NCBI GenBank assembly: GCA_017436345.1
Contig: JAFSDH010000008.1
Coordinates: forward strand, 109,839-173,838
Length of the DNA: 64,000 bases
Direction: 5' to 3'
Source of the DNA: Bacilli bacterium
Lineage (GTDB): Bacteria; Bacillota_I; Bacilli_A; RF39; UBA660
In this document: one piece after another, positions 20,419 through 28,820 of the stretch
Layout: the number at the start of each line of letters is the position of its first letter
Numbering within the stretch: position 1 is the stretch's first letter
Translations under genes and position numbers: made by a program
The notes under the pieces: model-generated
What the model saw: only the letters and a program-made list of their open reading frames with translations
Databases searched by the model: none
Told to the model about the DNA's origin: nothing

Positions 20419-21389
20419 TCTTTTCTTTTTTGATTAAATCTTTCTTTTTGAGCTTTATATTCTTCTATATCAGCCTTGCGTTCTTCCGCTTTTAAGTTAA
20501 CAAAGTCTTTTAACTCAACCAATTCTTCACCTGCAAGTAACATTTCTGGTAAAACAGCACCATACTTATCAACTGAAGATTTATGTCTTTGATAATACTC
20601 ATATCTTCTTAACTTCATCCAACCTTCTTTAAAATCTTTATCAATATCAGGAAGTGTTGGTTTATTAAGCGAATCATCCTCTTCTTTTTTTTCACCAAAC
20701 AAATTAAATTCAAAAGTTAAAAAGAATGAATCATATTCATTTGAAAAAGATCTTTCCATATAACGATCACGCCATAAAGATGCATTTTTCTCAATTCCTT
20801 CTTCAACTACTTCAGGATCCATACCAATTTTTGTTAAAGTATCAACAACACCTTTTCTAAACGCCAAATCAGCAGTATTAGACATTTCAAAGAAATCTCC
20901 TCCAAGTTCTTCGTCAATAATCCAATTTTCGCCACCATTTCTCATCCAGTTGATTTGCCATTTAACTATTTCAAGTTCATAATTATGTCTAGCTTCCTTA
21001 AAGAAAGAACTATTCTTAACATAATCTAATATATAACTAGAACTAATTGCTACTAAATTTCTATCTTTTCTAAACATCTTCGCAAGCCATTCATCATCTC
21101 TTAAATGACATGGTAAGTTACCCATATTAACTTCTTCAGGTCTTCTAAAACAATTACTATACCAATTTCCATCTTTTGGAAAAAACTCTAACGACTCCTT
21201 ATCTAATATCTCATCTAATTTTTCTGAAACAAAAGACTTAGGAGCTTCTAAAACAGCATCTTCTTGAATGGTAGTATCTGATACATCTATAACATTTTCA
21301 TCTGTAGTAGAAACAACATCTTCTACAGCTTTATCTTTGCTTCTACTAAGTTTTTGTCTTGCTTTTAATAAATACTCTTTTATATTCAT
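20403..21389 (-). CDS. Hypothetical protein, 328 aa
   Basis: Soluble protein with a basic N-terminus (LLKARQKLSRSKDK), an acidic linker, then a Trp/Tyr-rich helical domain (DGNWYSNCFRRPEEV, IVKWQINWMRNGGENW, YMERSFSNEYDSFF) and a highly charged C-terminal helix ending in KRYK. I recognise no family or active-site motif. AGGGGGATATT precedes the ATG. It is the minus-strand neighbour of the reverse transcriptase locus and is divergent from it, sharing a 266-bp intergenic region; whether it is functionally linked is unknown. Confidence 0.55.
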   Translation of the reverse strand: MNIKEYLLKARQKLSRSKDKAVEDVVSTTDENVIDVSDTTIQEDAVLEAPKSFVSEKLDEILDKESLEFFPKDGNWYSNCFRRPEEVNMGNLPCHLRDDEWLAKMFRKDRNLVAISSSYILDYVKNSSFFKEARHNYELEIVKWQINWMRNGGENWIIDEELGGDFFEMSNTADLAFRKGVVDTLTKIGMDPEVVEEGIEKNASLWRDRYMERSFSNEYDSFFLTFEFNLFGEKKEEDDSLNKPTLPDIDKDFKEGWMKLRRYEYYQRHKSSVDKYGAVLPEMLLAGEELVELKDFVNLKAEERKADIEEYKAQKERFNQKRKEKRYK

Positions 21390-21468
21390 AATATCCCCCT
21401 AAAAATTAGTAATATTATAATTTTTTCTAACTAAAAAAGCAAGTTTTTTCTAAAAAGACAATATTTTA

Positions 21469-21477
21469 TGATACAAT
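21469..21477 (+). promoter_or_regulatory. Extended -10 promoter of the RT-associated RNA
   Basis: TGA-TACAAT, an extended -10 element. A start 7 bp downstream falls at 21484, exactly the first base of the inverted repeat that closes the candidate RNA. No good -35 is seen. Confidence 0.55.
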
Positions 21478-21483
21478 ACATAT

Positions 21484-21634
21484 GAGGTAGATGCTATTAA
21501 GCTCCTGTAGTGGGATGAAGTATATCACAAATATGATTTTGCAGGTAATCGTGATATATATAGTCTCGTCGATATAATATGAAATATTCTAAATTAGAAT
21601 AATTTCATATTATTCTCAAAAGAGATTCTACCTC
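21484..21634 (+). ncRNA. Candidate structured RNA of a retron/DRT-like reverse transcriptase locus
   Basis: The ends are an 8-bp inverted repeat, GAGGTAGA (21484-21491) and TCTACCTC (21627-21634), which resembles the a1/a2 repeats of retron ncRNAs. Inside are three helices. Helix 1 is TATATCAC (21521-21528) with GTGATATA (21551-21558). Helix 2 is a 19-bp AT-rich hairpin at 21574-21613 with one bulged A and a 3-nt loop. Helix 3 is TCTC-AAAA-GAGA (21614-21625). The RT start codon is 21 bp after the closing repeat. Structure is read by eye; a folding and covariation test has not been done. Confidence 0.6.
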
Positions 21635-21655
21635 TTTTATTATGGTGGTGTATTT

Positions 21656-22861
21656 ATGAGTATAATAAATCTTTTGGATAACGATAATTATATGAATGAT
21701 TTTATAAATCATAAAATTAAAAATAATCTATCTAAAAAAGAAATAAAAGAATATAAAAAATTAAAAGATAATGAAAATGTAAAAGATATCATAGATAAAA
21801 TAAAAAATAATAATTATACTTTTTCCTATCCAAGAAAAACTATTATAAATAAAATAAGAAAAAACAAAAAAAGAATTGTATATCAATATAAAAAAGAGGA
21901 AACATATATATTAAAATTTATAACTTATCTTCTCTATAAATATGATTATTTATTCGCAAACAACTTATATTCTTTTAGACAAAATATATCTGTCAAAAAT
22001 GCTATTAATGATATTAAAAAATATAATTTAAATAACAAATACACTTATAAAGTAGATATAAAAAACTATTTCAATAGTATTAATATAAACAAATTATTAA
22101 AAGAACTAAAAAAAGATATTGATATAGATACCTATACCTTAATAAAAGATATTTTAGAAAATAAATATGTAACATATAAAAACGAAATATTAGAAGAACA
22201 AAAAGGAATAATGGCTGGAGTTCCTCTATCATCATTTCTAGCTAATTATTACTTAAAAAATCTTGATAAATATTTTGAAGATAATAATATAATTTATTTT
22301 AGATATGCCGATGATATATTGATATCAACTGACTCCAAAAAAGAACTTGATAAATATATAAAAATAATTAAAAAAGAACTAAAAAAGAAAAATTTAGATA
22401 TAAATCAAGAAAAAGAATACTTTTATGAACCAAGTGCCACTATAGAATTTCTAGGTTTTTCTATAAAAAAAGATAATATTGATATAAGTAATAATTCTAT
22501 AAAAAAAATAAAAGGAAAAATAAAAAGAAGTTCAAGAAGTATTAGAAGATGGATGATAAAAAAAAAAGTAAAAGAAGAACCAGCCTTAAAAACCATGATA
22601 AAAAAATATAACAAAAAATTTTTAGGTAAAGAAGAAAATGAACTATCATGGAAATATTGGTACTTCCCAATTATAACAACAGATGAATCATTAAAAATAA
22701 TTGATTCTTATTTACAACAAGAATTAAGATACTTAATAACAGGAAAACATAATAAAAAAAACTATGAAAAAGTTCCTTATGATTTATTAAAAAAATGTGG
22801 ATATAAATCTTTAGTAAACGAATTCTATAACTTCAAGAATAAGAATAAAGATAATAAATAA
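21656..22861 (+). CDS. Stand-alone reverse transcriptase (unclassified, retron/DRT/group II-like)
   Basis: A 401-residue RT with all core motifs: YSFRQNISVKNAI (motif 1/2 region), motif A YKVDIKNYFNSI near residue 132, motif B KGIMAGVPLSSFLANYYL near 183, motif C YADD near 216, motif D KKNLDINQEKEY and motif E EFLGF. Both catalytic Asp of YADD and the motif A Asp are kept, so it should be active. No endonuclease, protease, integrase or Cas domain is fused. The C-terminal 90 residues (WYFPIITTDESLKIIDSYL, ELRYLITGKHNKKNY) look like a thumb/domain-X region. The retron NAxxH and VTG motifs are not evident, and the motif B is unlike DGR RTs. No effector gene is in the same orientation. The very lysine/asparagine-rich composition follows the AT bias. 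GGTGGTG lies before the ATG. Confidence 0.9.
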   Translation: MSIINLLDNDNYMNDFINHKIKNNLSKKEIKEYKKLKDNENVKDIIDKIKNNNYTFSYPRKTIINKIRKNKKRIVYQYKKEETYILKFITYLLYKYDYLFANNLYSFRQNISVKNAINDIKKYNLNNKYTYKVDIKNYFNSININKLLKELKKDIDIDTYTLIKDILENKYVTYKNEILEEQKGIMAGVPLSSFLANYYLKNLDKYFEDNNIIYFRYADDILISTDSKKELDKYIKIIKKELKKKNLDINQEKEYFYEPSATIEFLGFSIKKDNIDISNNSIKKIKGKIKRSSRSIRRWMIKKKVKEEPALKTMIKKYNKKFLGKEENELSWKYWYFPIITTDESLKIIDSYLQQELRYLITGKHNKKNYEKVPYDLLKKCGYKSLVNEFYNFKNKNKDNK

Positions 22862-22865
22862 AAAA

Positions 22866-22890
22866 AGCTTATCTCGCAATGTGATAAGCT
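22866..22890. terminator. Bidirectional terminator between RT and the 109-aa gene
   Basis: AGCTTATC and GATAAGCT with a 9-nt loop, flanked by A-run on the left and T-run on the right; serves both convergent genes. Confidence 0.8.
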
Positions 22891-23198
22891 ATTTTTGTAC
22901 TTTTTTTACATCTCTCAACTATTACATAACAATTAGATCCTTTATTAAATCTAACATCAGTTTCTTGAACAAAACCATTTTGTTTTAATAATTCTTTATA
23001 TTCATCAAGCGGTTTTCCAGGATAATAAATTTCTAAACGATTATATTTTTCGGTAACTTTTTCTTCTGGTTGTTGAACTATTTTCTTTTGATAAATAGGA
23101 AAACTAGAATAATAAGTTGGTATTAAATGTGCTGTTGTCATATAATCGGAATCAACTTTTGTTTTTCCAAATCCAAATAAATTACTAAAAAATCCCAT
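22869..23198 (-). CDS. Hypothetical protein, 109 aa
   Basis: Starts MGFFSNLFGFGKTK, an amphipathic segment like those of peripheral membrane proteins, then a Tyr/Pro-rich linker and a compact C-terminal alpha-beta part (YYPGKPLDEYKELLKQNGF) that ends CYVIVERCKK. The ATG six codons into the longer frame follows AGGAGGTCATCTT and is the real start. Not recognised. It is convergent with the reverse transcriptase and shares its terminator, so a joint transcript is unlikely. Confidence 0.55.
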   Translation of the reverse strand: MGFFSNLFGFGKTKVDSDYMTTAHLIPTYYSSFPIYQKKIVQQPEEKVTEKYNRLEIYYPGKPLDEYKELLKQNGFVQETDVRFNKGSNCYVIVERCKKSTKIAYHIAR

Positions 23199-23290
23199 AA
23201 GATGACCTCCTATCATAATTAAATGATATCATAAATAGATAAAATATCAAATATAATTTAAATATTAAAAATAGATATTTTCTAATTTTT

Positions 23291-24010
23291 TTACTTTTTT
23301 TCTTTTACTTTACCTTTTTCTATACCAAGATAAGGATATAAATGATATTGTGCTTCTTCTTTAGCTTTATTCATATAAAAATCTTTTTTATCACTATTAA
23401 GTAATACATCACAATGACCTTTCATATCACATCCATCAATTTCTTCAGCAAAAGTATAATTGTAATATAAATCTTTAGAATCAATTATTACTTTTCCATG
23501 GCCTTTTATATCAGCACCAAAAACATCATGAGCAAAAACGTAATTATACCAAACATCTTTACTTCTCATAACCGCTTTTCCATGTTCAGAAACTTTTGCA
23601 TTCTCAACATATAATGCAAATAAATAGTTATACTCAGGATCTAAAGAATCAATAATAACTTGACCATGTCTTAAAACATCAGCATCACCAATATTAACTG
23701 CAAAAAAATAATTATTTTCTATATCTTTACTATCAATTACTACTTGACCATACTTTTTTACATCAACCCAACCAATATTAGCTGCCATCTCATAACACAG
23801 TTCCGGATCAGCTAAATCCAATACTAAACTATCAACTAAACTACATAAATCCTTATCACCATCAGATACAAAATGATCAATGCTTTCAACGATCTTTTCA
23901 CGACCAATTTCTTCAAAATGATCTTCTTCTTTCATATCTTTTAAATTACTTAAGTAATTTATTATTATTTCAATACCTATAATTTCATCATTAAATAAAT
24001 CATCATTCAT
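23291..24010 (-). CDS. Tandem 28-residue repeat protein
   Basis: A 239-residue soluble protein. After a helical N-terminus of about 80 residues come five tandem repeats of 28 residues with the pattern DSKDxxYNYxFAxxVxGADVxxHGxVII (for example HGKVIIDSKDLYYNYTFAEE). Such repeats are seen in scattered bacterial proteins of unknown role and would build a solenoid for protein contact. Its ATG is 5 bp after the TAG of the gene upstream, with AAAAAAGGAAA as Shine-Dalgarno inside that gene's end, so the two are coupled. No catalytic residues are visible. Confidence 0.65.
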   Translation of the reverse strand: MNDDLFNDEIIGIEIIINYLSNLKDMKEEDHFEEIGREKIVESIDHFVSDGDKDLCSLVDSLVLDLADPELCYEMAANIGWVDVKKYGQVVIDSKDIENNYFFAVNIGDADVLRHGQVIIDSLDPEYNYLFALYVENAKVSEHGKAVMRSKDVWYNYVFAHDVFGADIKGHGKVIIDSKDLYYNYTFAEEIDGCDMKGHCDVLLNSDKKDFYMNKAKEEAQYHLYPYLGIEKGKVKEKK

Positions 24011-24014
24011 AAAA

Positions 24015-24956
24015 CTATTTCCTTTTTTCATATATTAAAACAGAATCTCTATCATATTTTTCATCTTCAAACAATATTCCCCTAACCCCACAAAAAGTAT
24101 CAAAAGATGTTATATATTCACCCAGCGAAGATTTAAGTCTTTTTAAATCATATATTTCCGACCAATCTTTTTTATATTTAGTATTTTCTTCAGTTTTATA
24201 TAAATAACATAAAAGCATCTTATCATCAACATAAGGCTCTAATCGTCCGACTAATTCCTTTAATCTATCAATACCACAATATAATCCTATGTTAGATAAA
24301 AAGACATTATCATAAGTCCTATTTAAATTAACTTTAAATATATCTTCACATATAAATTTAGGATTAATTCCCCTAATTTTTACTTTAGCTTTAGAAAAAG
24401 CTTCTTCATCTTTCATATATAAATTCATTCCTTGAAGCACAAAACTTCTGTCTTCATCTGAAGAAAAAAGCTCTCTTCTTACTTTTTCAGGTTTGTATAA
24501 AGAAAATACTTCATCCCAAAACAAATACGATTCATAATCTAAAACTCTAAGTAAATCTTTAACTTCTTCAAACTTTTCTTTTGAAAAAACATCCTTATTA
24601 TCATGACAAAACTTAGGATAATCATTATAACAAAAGAAATCCATAAACTCTTTTAAAGAAAAAGACAAAATACATGCTTTCTTTAAATAAAAATAAAACT
24701 TAGTGTAAGGACATATATCAACTACTGTTTGATCAACACAATTAAATAAAGACGCATTAATTACCTGATCTCCTGATGAACCAACCGTAAGAAGTGACTT
24801 TCCATTTAAATCAAATTTATCAATATAACCACTAATATTTTCTGTTGTAAAAGAATAGAGTCTACTAAAACCTTGACGAACATCATCATCTTTAGTATAA
24901 ATTCCCTCACATTTAAAAAGTGCACTTGCTAAAATATTTTCAAAATAATTATTCAT
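24015..24956 (-). CDS. Possible SAM-dependent transferase (DUF3419/BtaA-like)
   Basis: A 313-residue soluble protein. A Rossmann-like SAM site is suggested by SLLTVGSSGDQVINASL followed by DQTVVDICPY near residues 55-85, and by FICEDIF and YDNVFLSNIGLY later, in the order expected of class I methyltransferases. The N-terminus (ENILASALFKCEGIYT) and the GSSGDQ loop resemble the DUF3419/BtaA family of SAM-dependent 3-amino-3-carboxypropyl transferases, but this is a weak family match. The ATG at codon 4 has GGGTGG upstream. It is coupled to the 28-residue-repeat protein that follows. Confidence 0.55.
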   Translation of the reverse strand: MNNYFENILASALFKCEGIYTKDDDVRQGFSRLYSFTTENISGYIDKFDLNGKSLLTVGSSGDQVINASLFNCVDQTVVDICPYTKFYFYLKKACILSFSLKEFMDFFCYNDYPKFCHDNKDVFSKEKFEEVKDLLRVLDYESYLFWDEVFSLYKPEKVRRELFSSDEDRSFVLQGMNLYMKDEEAFSKAKVKIRGINPKFICEDIFKVNLNRTYDNVFLSNIGLYCGIDRLKELVGRLEPYVDDKMLLCYLYKTEENTKYKKDWSEIYDLKRLKSSLGEYITSFDTFCGVRGILFEDEKYDRDSVLIYEKRK

Positions 24957-24977
24957 AAAAACCACCCAAAATAATAA

Positions 24978-25517
24978 TTATTTTTCATTTATAATTGAGA
25001 ACATATGCATATCATGGTATCCATCTTCTAAAATAATATAATTACGAAGAATACCTTCATGAGTCATACCACTCTTTTCCATTACTTTTTTAGAAGCAAT
25101 ATTCTCTATACAACATCCACCTTGAAATCTATTAACTAATAGATTATTTAAACAAAAATCTTTAACTAAACATAAAGCCTCTGTCATATAACCTTTTTTA
25201 GTATATCTATTATCAATAACATAATTAAACTCAACTGTTTCATTAATATCTTCTACACGTAAATTAATACTACCAATAATCGCTCCATTATCTTTTAAAG
25301 TAATAACCCAGTTATAATAATCAAGCTTTAAATACTTATCATCAATATTTTCAAGAGATTTAATTTCTTCTTCTAAAGTTCTTTTCTTTTTATTAGCATA
25401 ATATAAAAATTCTTCTTGATTAACAAATCCATTAAATATTTCTAAAGCATCATCTTTTTTTACTCTTCTTAAAATAAGACGATCTGACTCTAAAACAACA
25501 GTACCCTTATGAAGCAT
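24978..25517 (-). CDS. GNAT acetyltransferase, RimJ/RimL type
   Basis: A 179-residue GNAT: SDRLILRRVKKDDA at the N-terminus, IGSINLRV, YVIDNRYTKKGYMTEAL (acetyl-CoA loop in a diverged form), and CCIENIASKKVMEKSGMTHEGI, the typical RimJ/L C-terminal pattern. The likely substrate is an amino group on a protein N-terminus or small molecule. The ATG at 25515-25517 follows GAAGGAAGTGATTAT and removes an unlikely hydrophobic leader. Same strand as and 21 bp upstream of the transferase gene. Confidence 0.88.
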   Translation of the reverse strand: MLHKGTVVLESDRLILRRVKKDDALEIFNGFVNQEEFLYYANKKKRTLEEEIKSLENIDDKYLKLDYYNWVITLKDNGAIIGSINLRVEDINETVEFNYVIDNRYTKKGYMTEALCLVKDFCLNNLLVNRFQGGCCIENIASKKVMEKSGMTHEGILRNYIILEDGYHDMHMFSIINEK

Positions 25518-25562
25518 ATAATCACTTCCTTCAATTAAATTATATACGTTAAAACACAAAAA

Positions 25563-25584
25563 AACTAGATATTTCTATCTAGTT
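25563..25584 (-). terminator. Intrinsic terminator after tRNA-Met
   Basis: Nine-bp stem AACTAGATA/TATCTAGTT with a 4-nt loop; minus strand continues TTTTTTTG. Confidence 0.85.
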
Positions 25585-25593
25585 AATAACATA

Positions 25594-25670
25594 TGGTAGC
25601 GACGGAGGGGATCGAACCCCCGACCTCCTGGGTATGAACCAGGCGCTCTAGCCAGCTGAGCTACATCGCC
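25594..25670 (-). tRNA. tRNA-Met (anticodon CAU, elongator-like)
   Basis: Minus-strand 77-nt cloverleaf beginning GGCGATGTAGCTCAG and ending CGTCGCT-A-CCA. Anticodon stem CCTGG/CCAGG with loop TTCATAC. The full 1-72 pair argues for an elongator rather than an initiator tRNA; a lysidine-modified Ile tRNA is less likely from the acceptor sequence. Confidence 0.9.
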
Positions 25671-25730
25671 ATGACAAAATTAATTTAATCATATTTAAAA
25701 TAATTTGTCAATTACTTTTATTAAATTAAT

Positions 25731-26582
25731 TTATCTATTTTCAAATTCATTAATTTCATTATATATATCAAAAACATCTTTAATATATTCACTATTCTTA
25801 TCACTTAATAAACTATTAATTTTTTCTTCATCACTAAGCTTAGTTCCTAATTTAGAATAATCCTTTTCTATTTTATTAATATATAGTTTAATACTTCTCT
25901 CATCAGTAATTTCTTTATCAGATTCAACTTGCATAATACCATACTTCATTTCTTTATTAACAAATCTATTCATAAAATTACTAAATTTACGATAAAAATA
26001 TGGATTCTTATAATTCTCATATATCATAACAGAATAAGTAAAACGATTTATAAATAACTCTTTACTCTTAACTGACTTATAATATTTATTTTTCAACTTT
26101 GCATATGTTACAACTACATATTCTCTTTTTCTATCTATAAAATTACTCTTCTTAACTGAAGTATTCTTTACAAAATTATCCTTAAATAAATTATATATAA
26201 ATATTATAATTAAGAACCACAATAAAGGTCTTATCTCATTAGCTAAAGGAAAAATACTATCTACTTTAGAAATATAATATTGATACATAAATATTGATAT
26301 AAAAATACTAATTAAAGAGTTAATAAAATATTCTTTTTTATTTACTAATAGCTCTTTATTTACAATTCTATTAGTATAGAAATTATGTAATAATACTTCA
26401 AATATAACAATTAAATAAATATTATTTTTTATCTCATTACAAAAACCAGATAATATAATTATATATATTGTTGGTATTAAAACTTTTTGAATAGTCGTAA
26501 TCTTTTTCTTATCAAAATACTCTAATATACAAAAAAGTGGAATAGTAAAAATTAATTGAACAAGAAATATAAATAAATCCAT
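25731..26582 (-). CDS. Hypothetical polytopic membrane protein, 283 aa
   Basis: About five membrane helices in the first 140 residues, then a basic cytoplasmic domain (KKSNFIDRKREYVVVTYAK) with a helical C-terminus of alternating Lys/Glu/Asp. No family recognised. AAGGGGGATTTATT precedes the ATG. It is flanked by tRNA-Met and the SDR gene, with no sign of an operon. Confidence 0.55.
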   Translation of the reverse strand: MDLFIFLVQLIFTIPLFCILEYFDKKKITTIQKVLIPTIYIIILSGFCNEIKNNIYLIVIFEVLLHNFYTNRIVNKELLVNKKEYFINSLISIFISIFMYQYYISKVDSIFPLANEIRPLLWFLIIIFIYNLFKDNFVKNTSVKKSNFIDRKREYVVVTYAKLKNKYYKSVKSKELFINRFTYSVMIYENYKNPYFYRKFSNFMNRFVNKEMKYGIMQVESDKEITDERSIKLYINKIEKDYSKLGTKLSDEEKINSLLSDKNSEYIKDVFDIYNEINEFENR

Positions 26583-26638
26583 AATAAATCCCCCTTAAAA
26601 TTAGTTTTTATAATACTATAAAGGGACTTAATTGTCAA

Positions 26639-27367
26639 TTAATTATCAAGTAAAAGAGACTGAATAAAAGGACTAGTATACTTAAAACAACTACCCTTTT
26701 CTATTGCGTAGACAATCTTAAAAACTATTGATGAAATATCTTTTTCTTCAATACATAAAAAAACTTTTTTAAAAAAAGAAAGAATATTAGAAGATACTCC
26801 ACTTTCTTCACCTGTTTCAACTATATATTGATTAAATCCTGTATGATAAGCTCCAGGTTTAATTAAAATAAATTTACTTGAATCAAAACTACATTCTCTC
26901 TTTAAAATTTTAGTCATTAATTCAAGACTACTTTTACTAAGTATATAACTACCAAAATAAGGACAAGCATGATTTGCAAATAAACTTGATGTAACAACAA
27001 TTTTTTTATTAAGATTTTGTTTCTTCAAAAACTTTTGAATCATATCTAAATTAGAAAAAACATTTACTTCAAAATTTTCTCTAATTAAAGAAATATCCAT
27101 ATCTTTTAAAAGACCTACATTTCCAACCCCAGCATGTAAAAATAAAACATCTATATCTAAAGAATTAATTTTCTCTCGATCAATTTTATCACAAATATCT
27201 AATTTAAAAACAGATATATCTAAATCTAAATAATTAATTTTTTCCTTTAAAATCTTCTCTTCTTCTAAAGTATGTGTCGTCATATATACATCATGCCCCC
27301 TATCCGCTAAAACAATTCCAGTTAAAAAGCCAATCCCGCTACTACTTCCTGTAATTAAAATTTTCAT
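26639..27367 (-). CDS. Short-chain dehydrogenase/reductase
   Basis: A 242-residue classical SDR. The N-terminal cofactor loop is ILITGSSSGIGFLTG, followed by an acidic DICD region, LHAGVGN in place of NNAG, catalytic Ser in VVTSSLF and the YILSK catalytic Tyr-Lys pair. Reduces or oxidises an unknown substrate with NAD(P). Weak GGTGATAGT before the ATG. Single gene on the minus strand, divergent from tRNA-Thr. Confidence 0.88.
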   Translation of the reverse strand: MKILITGSSSGIGFLTGIVLADRGHDVYMTTHTLEEEKILKEKINYLDLDISVFKLDICDKIDREKINSLDIDVLFLHAGVGNVGLLKDMDISLIRENFEVNVFSNLDMIQKFLKKQNLNKKIVVTSSLFANHACPYFGSYILSKSSLELMTKILKRECSFDSSKFILIKPGAYHTGFNQYIVETGEESGVSSNILSFFKKVFLCIEEKDISSIVFKIVYAIEKGSCFKYTSPFIQSLLLDN

Positions 27368-27386
27368 ACTATCACCACTATTAATA

Positions 27387-27416
27387 TGAACAAAATATAA
27401 AATATTATGATATAAT
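27387..27416 (+). promoter_or_regulatory. Promoter of tRNA-Thr
   Basis: TGAACA (27387-27392), 18 bp, then TATAAT (27411-27416) with an extended TGA just before it; tRNA begins 9 bp later. Confidence 0.65.
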
Positions 27417-27424
27417 TTAAATAT

Positions 27425-27498
27425 GCCGAATTAGTTTAGTGGTAAAACAGGTCCTTGGTAAGGATCAGAGGTAAGTTCAATTCTCACATTCGGCACCA
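27425..27498 (+). tRNA. tRNA-Thr (anticodon GGU)
   Basis: Begins GCCGAAT and ends ATTCGGC-A-CCA. Anticodon loop TTGGTAA gives GGT at positions 34-36. D loop GTTTAGTGGTAAAAC and T arm are present; CCA is encoded. Confidence 0.9.
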
Positions 27499-27509
27499 TA
27501 AATAATTAA

Positions 27510-27532
27510 AAGAACTATTTTATATAGTTCTT
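27510..27532 (+). terminator. Intrinsic terminator after tRNA-Thr
   Basis: AAGAACTA and TAGTTCTT with a 7-nt loop, then TTTT. Confidence 0.8.
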
Positions 27533-27559
27533 TTTTGTTATAATAAATCTGGTGATATT

Positions 27560-28036
27560 ATGATAATTGAATATAATGAAAAATATGATGAAGATATAAA
27601 AACTCTCTTAGTTGAACTTCAAAAACATATTGAGAATATTGACAAAGAAAAATATAATGTTTTAACAACTAAATATAAAGAAGAATCATTCAAAGAAAGT
27701 ATGAAAGAAGTAAAAAAATACAATGGTAAAATTCTTCTTTATGAAGAAAAAAATCAAATACTAGGTATGATTATTGGTCTTGTCAACAATGAAGAAATCG
27801 ATTCATACGACTTCAAAGCACCTAAACGTGGAAGAATAACTGAACTAATTATCAGTAATAAAATAAGATCTAAAGGAATTGGAACAATTTTATTAAAAGA
27901 AATGGAAAAACATTTAAAAAATATTGGTTGCAAAGCAATATTAATCGAAGTATTTGCTTATAATGATAAAGCAATTAACTTTTATCAAAAAAACAATTAT
28001 CATACTAGAAATACAGAAATGATTAAAGAACTATAA
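27560..28036 (+). CDS. GNAT acetyltransferase
   Basis: A 158-residue GNAT: ITELIISNKIRSKGIGTIL is the acetyl-CoA-binding motif with the R-x-x-G-x-G core in modified form, followed by KAILIEVFAYNDKAINFYQ and the terminal NYHTR. N-acetyltransferase of unknown substrate. Weak CTGGTGATATT before the ATG. Followed by the peptidase S51-like gene after 22 bp, perhaps co-transcribed. Confidence 0.9.
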   Translation: MIIEYNEKYDEDIKTLLVELQKHIENIDKEKYNVLTTKYKEESFKESMKEVKKYNGKILLYEEKNQILGMIIGLVNNEEIDSYDFKAPKRGRITELIISNKIRSKGIGTILLKEMEKHLKNIGCKAILIEVFAYNDKAINFYQKNNYHTRNTEMIKEL

Positions 28037-28058
28037 CATATATAATAAAGGAGAAACT

Positions 28059-28811
28059 ATGAATACAATCTTTTTAACAAGTTATTTAGACTTTGATGAT
28101 GAAAATGAATTAGAAGAAAAAACACCTAAAAATTTTGGAAATAAAAATAATATCTTAGATAATTTTAAAAAATATATAAAAAAATATGATAATTTCTTAT
28201 ATATTGCAAGTGATGAAACAAATACCGAAATAACAGATTATTACGCCGATATAGCGTTTAAATCATTTGATATGACACTTCCATTTAAAAATTATCAAAT
28301 ATTAGATATAAGAACCGAAACTATAAAAGAAGAACTTATAAAAAATGCTGACTTTATCTTTTTATGTGGTGGTCATGTTCCAACCCAAGATAAATTTTTT
28401 AAAAATATTAATTTAAAAGAACTACTAAAAAATACAACTGCGGTTATATGTGGAGGATCAGCTGGAAGTATGAATTGTGCTACAAATATCTATTGTCCAC
28501 CCGAACTTGAAGGAGAATCAATTGATCCAAATTTTAATAAATATTTCCCTGGTCTTGGATTAACGAATATTAATATACTACCCCATTTTAATGATTACCA
28601 AGACTTGATCTTAGATAATAAAAAATATATTGAGGATATTATTATACCAGATAGTTATAAAACTGATATATACGCGATTGATGATGGAAGTTATTTTATA
28701 ATTAATAATAATAAAACTATTCTATATGGAGAAGCGTATCTAATAAAAAATGGGAAAATTGAAATGATAAATAAAGATAATGAAATTAAAAAAATAAAAG
28801 AAGATAATTAA
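28059..28811 (+). CDS. Peptidase S51 (dipeptidase E)-like protein
   Basis: A 250-residue protein with CGGSAGSMNCA, the nucleophile-elbow with catalytic Ser, preceded by LCGGHVPTQ, and later LGLTNINILPHFND with the conserved His region. S51 peptidases cleave Asp-X dipeptides or cyanophycin-like polymers; substrate is not known here. AAAGGAGAAACT precedes the ATG. The plan and length agree with the family. Confidence 0.85.
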   Translation: MNTIFLTSYLDFDDENELEEKTPKNFGNKNNILDNFKKYIKKYDNFLYIASDETNTEITDYYADIAFKSFDMTLPFKNYQILDIRTETIKEELIKNADFIFLCGGHVPTQDKFFKNINLKELLKNTTAVICGGSAGSMNCATNIYCPPELEGESIDPNFNKYFPGLGLTNINILPHFNDYQDLILDNKKYIEDIIIPDSYKTDIYAIDDGSYFIINNNKTILYGEAYLIKNGKIEMINKDNEIKKIKEDN

Positions 28812-28820
28812 ATTATCTTC
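28800..28820. terminator. Bidirectional terminator
   Basis: Perfect GAAGATAATT/AATTATCTTC stem around a single A, overlapping the stop codon of the S51-like gene; T-rich on both sides. Confidence 0.8.

Noticed and set aside
21484..22861. Diversity-generating retroelement (DGR)
   Set aside because: No template/variable repeat pair found near the RT or in the large secreted protein by eye, and motif B (GIMAGVPLSSF) is unlike DGR RTs. No Avd gene.
21484..22861. Group II intron
   Set aside because: No maturase/endonuclease domain and no intron boundary or domain V-type hairpin seen; the RNA stops before the RT rather than flanking it.
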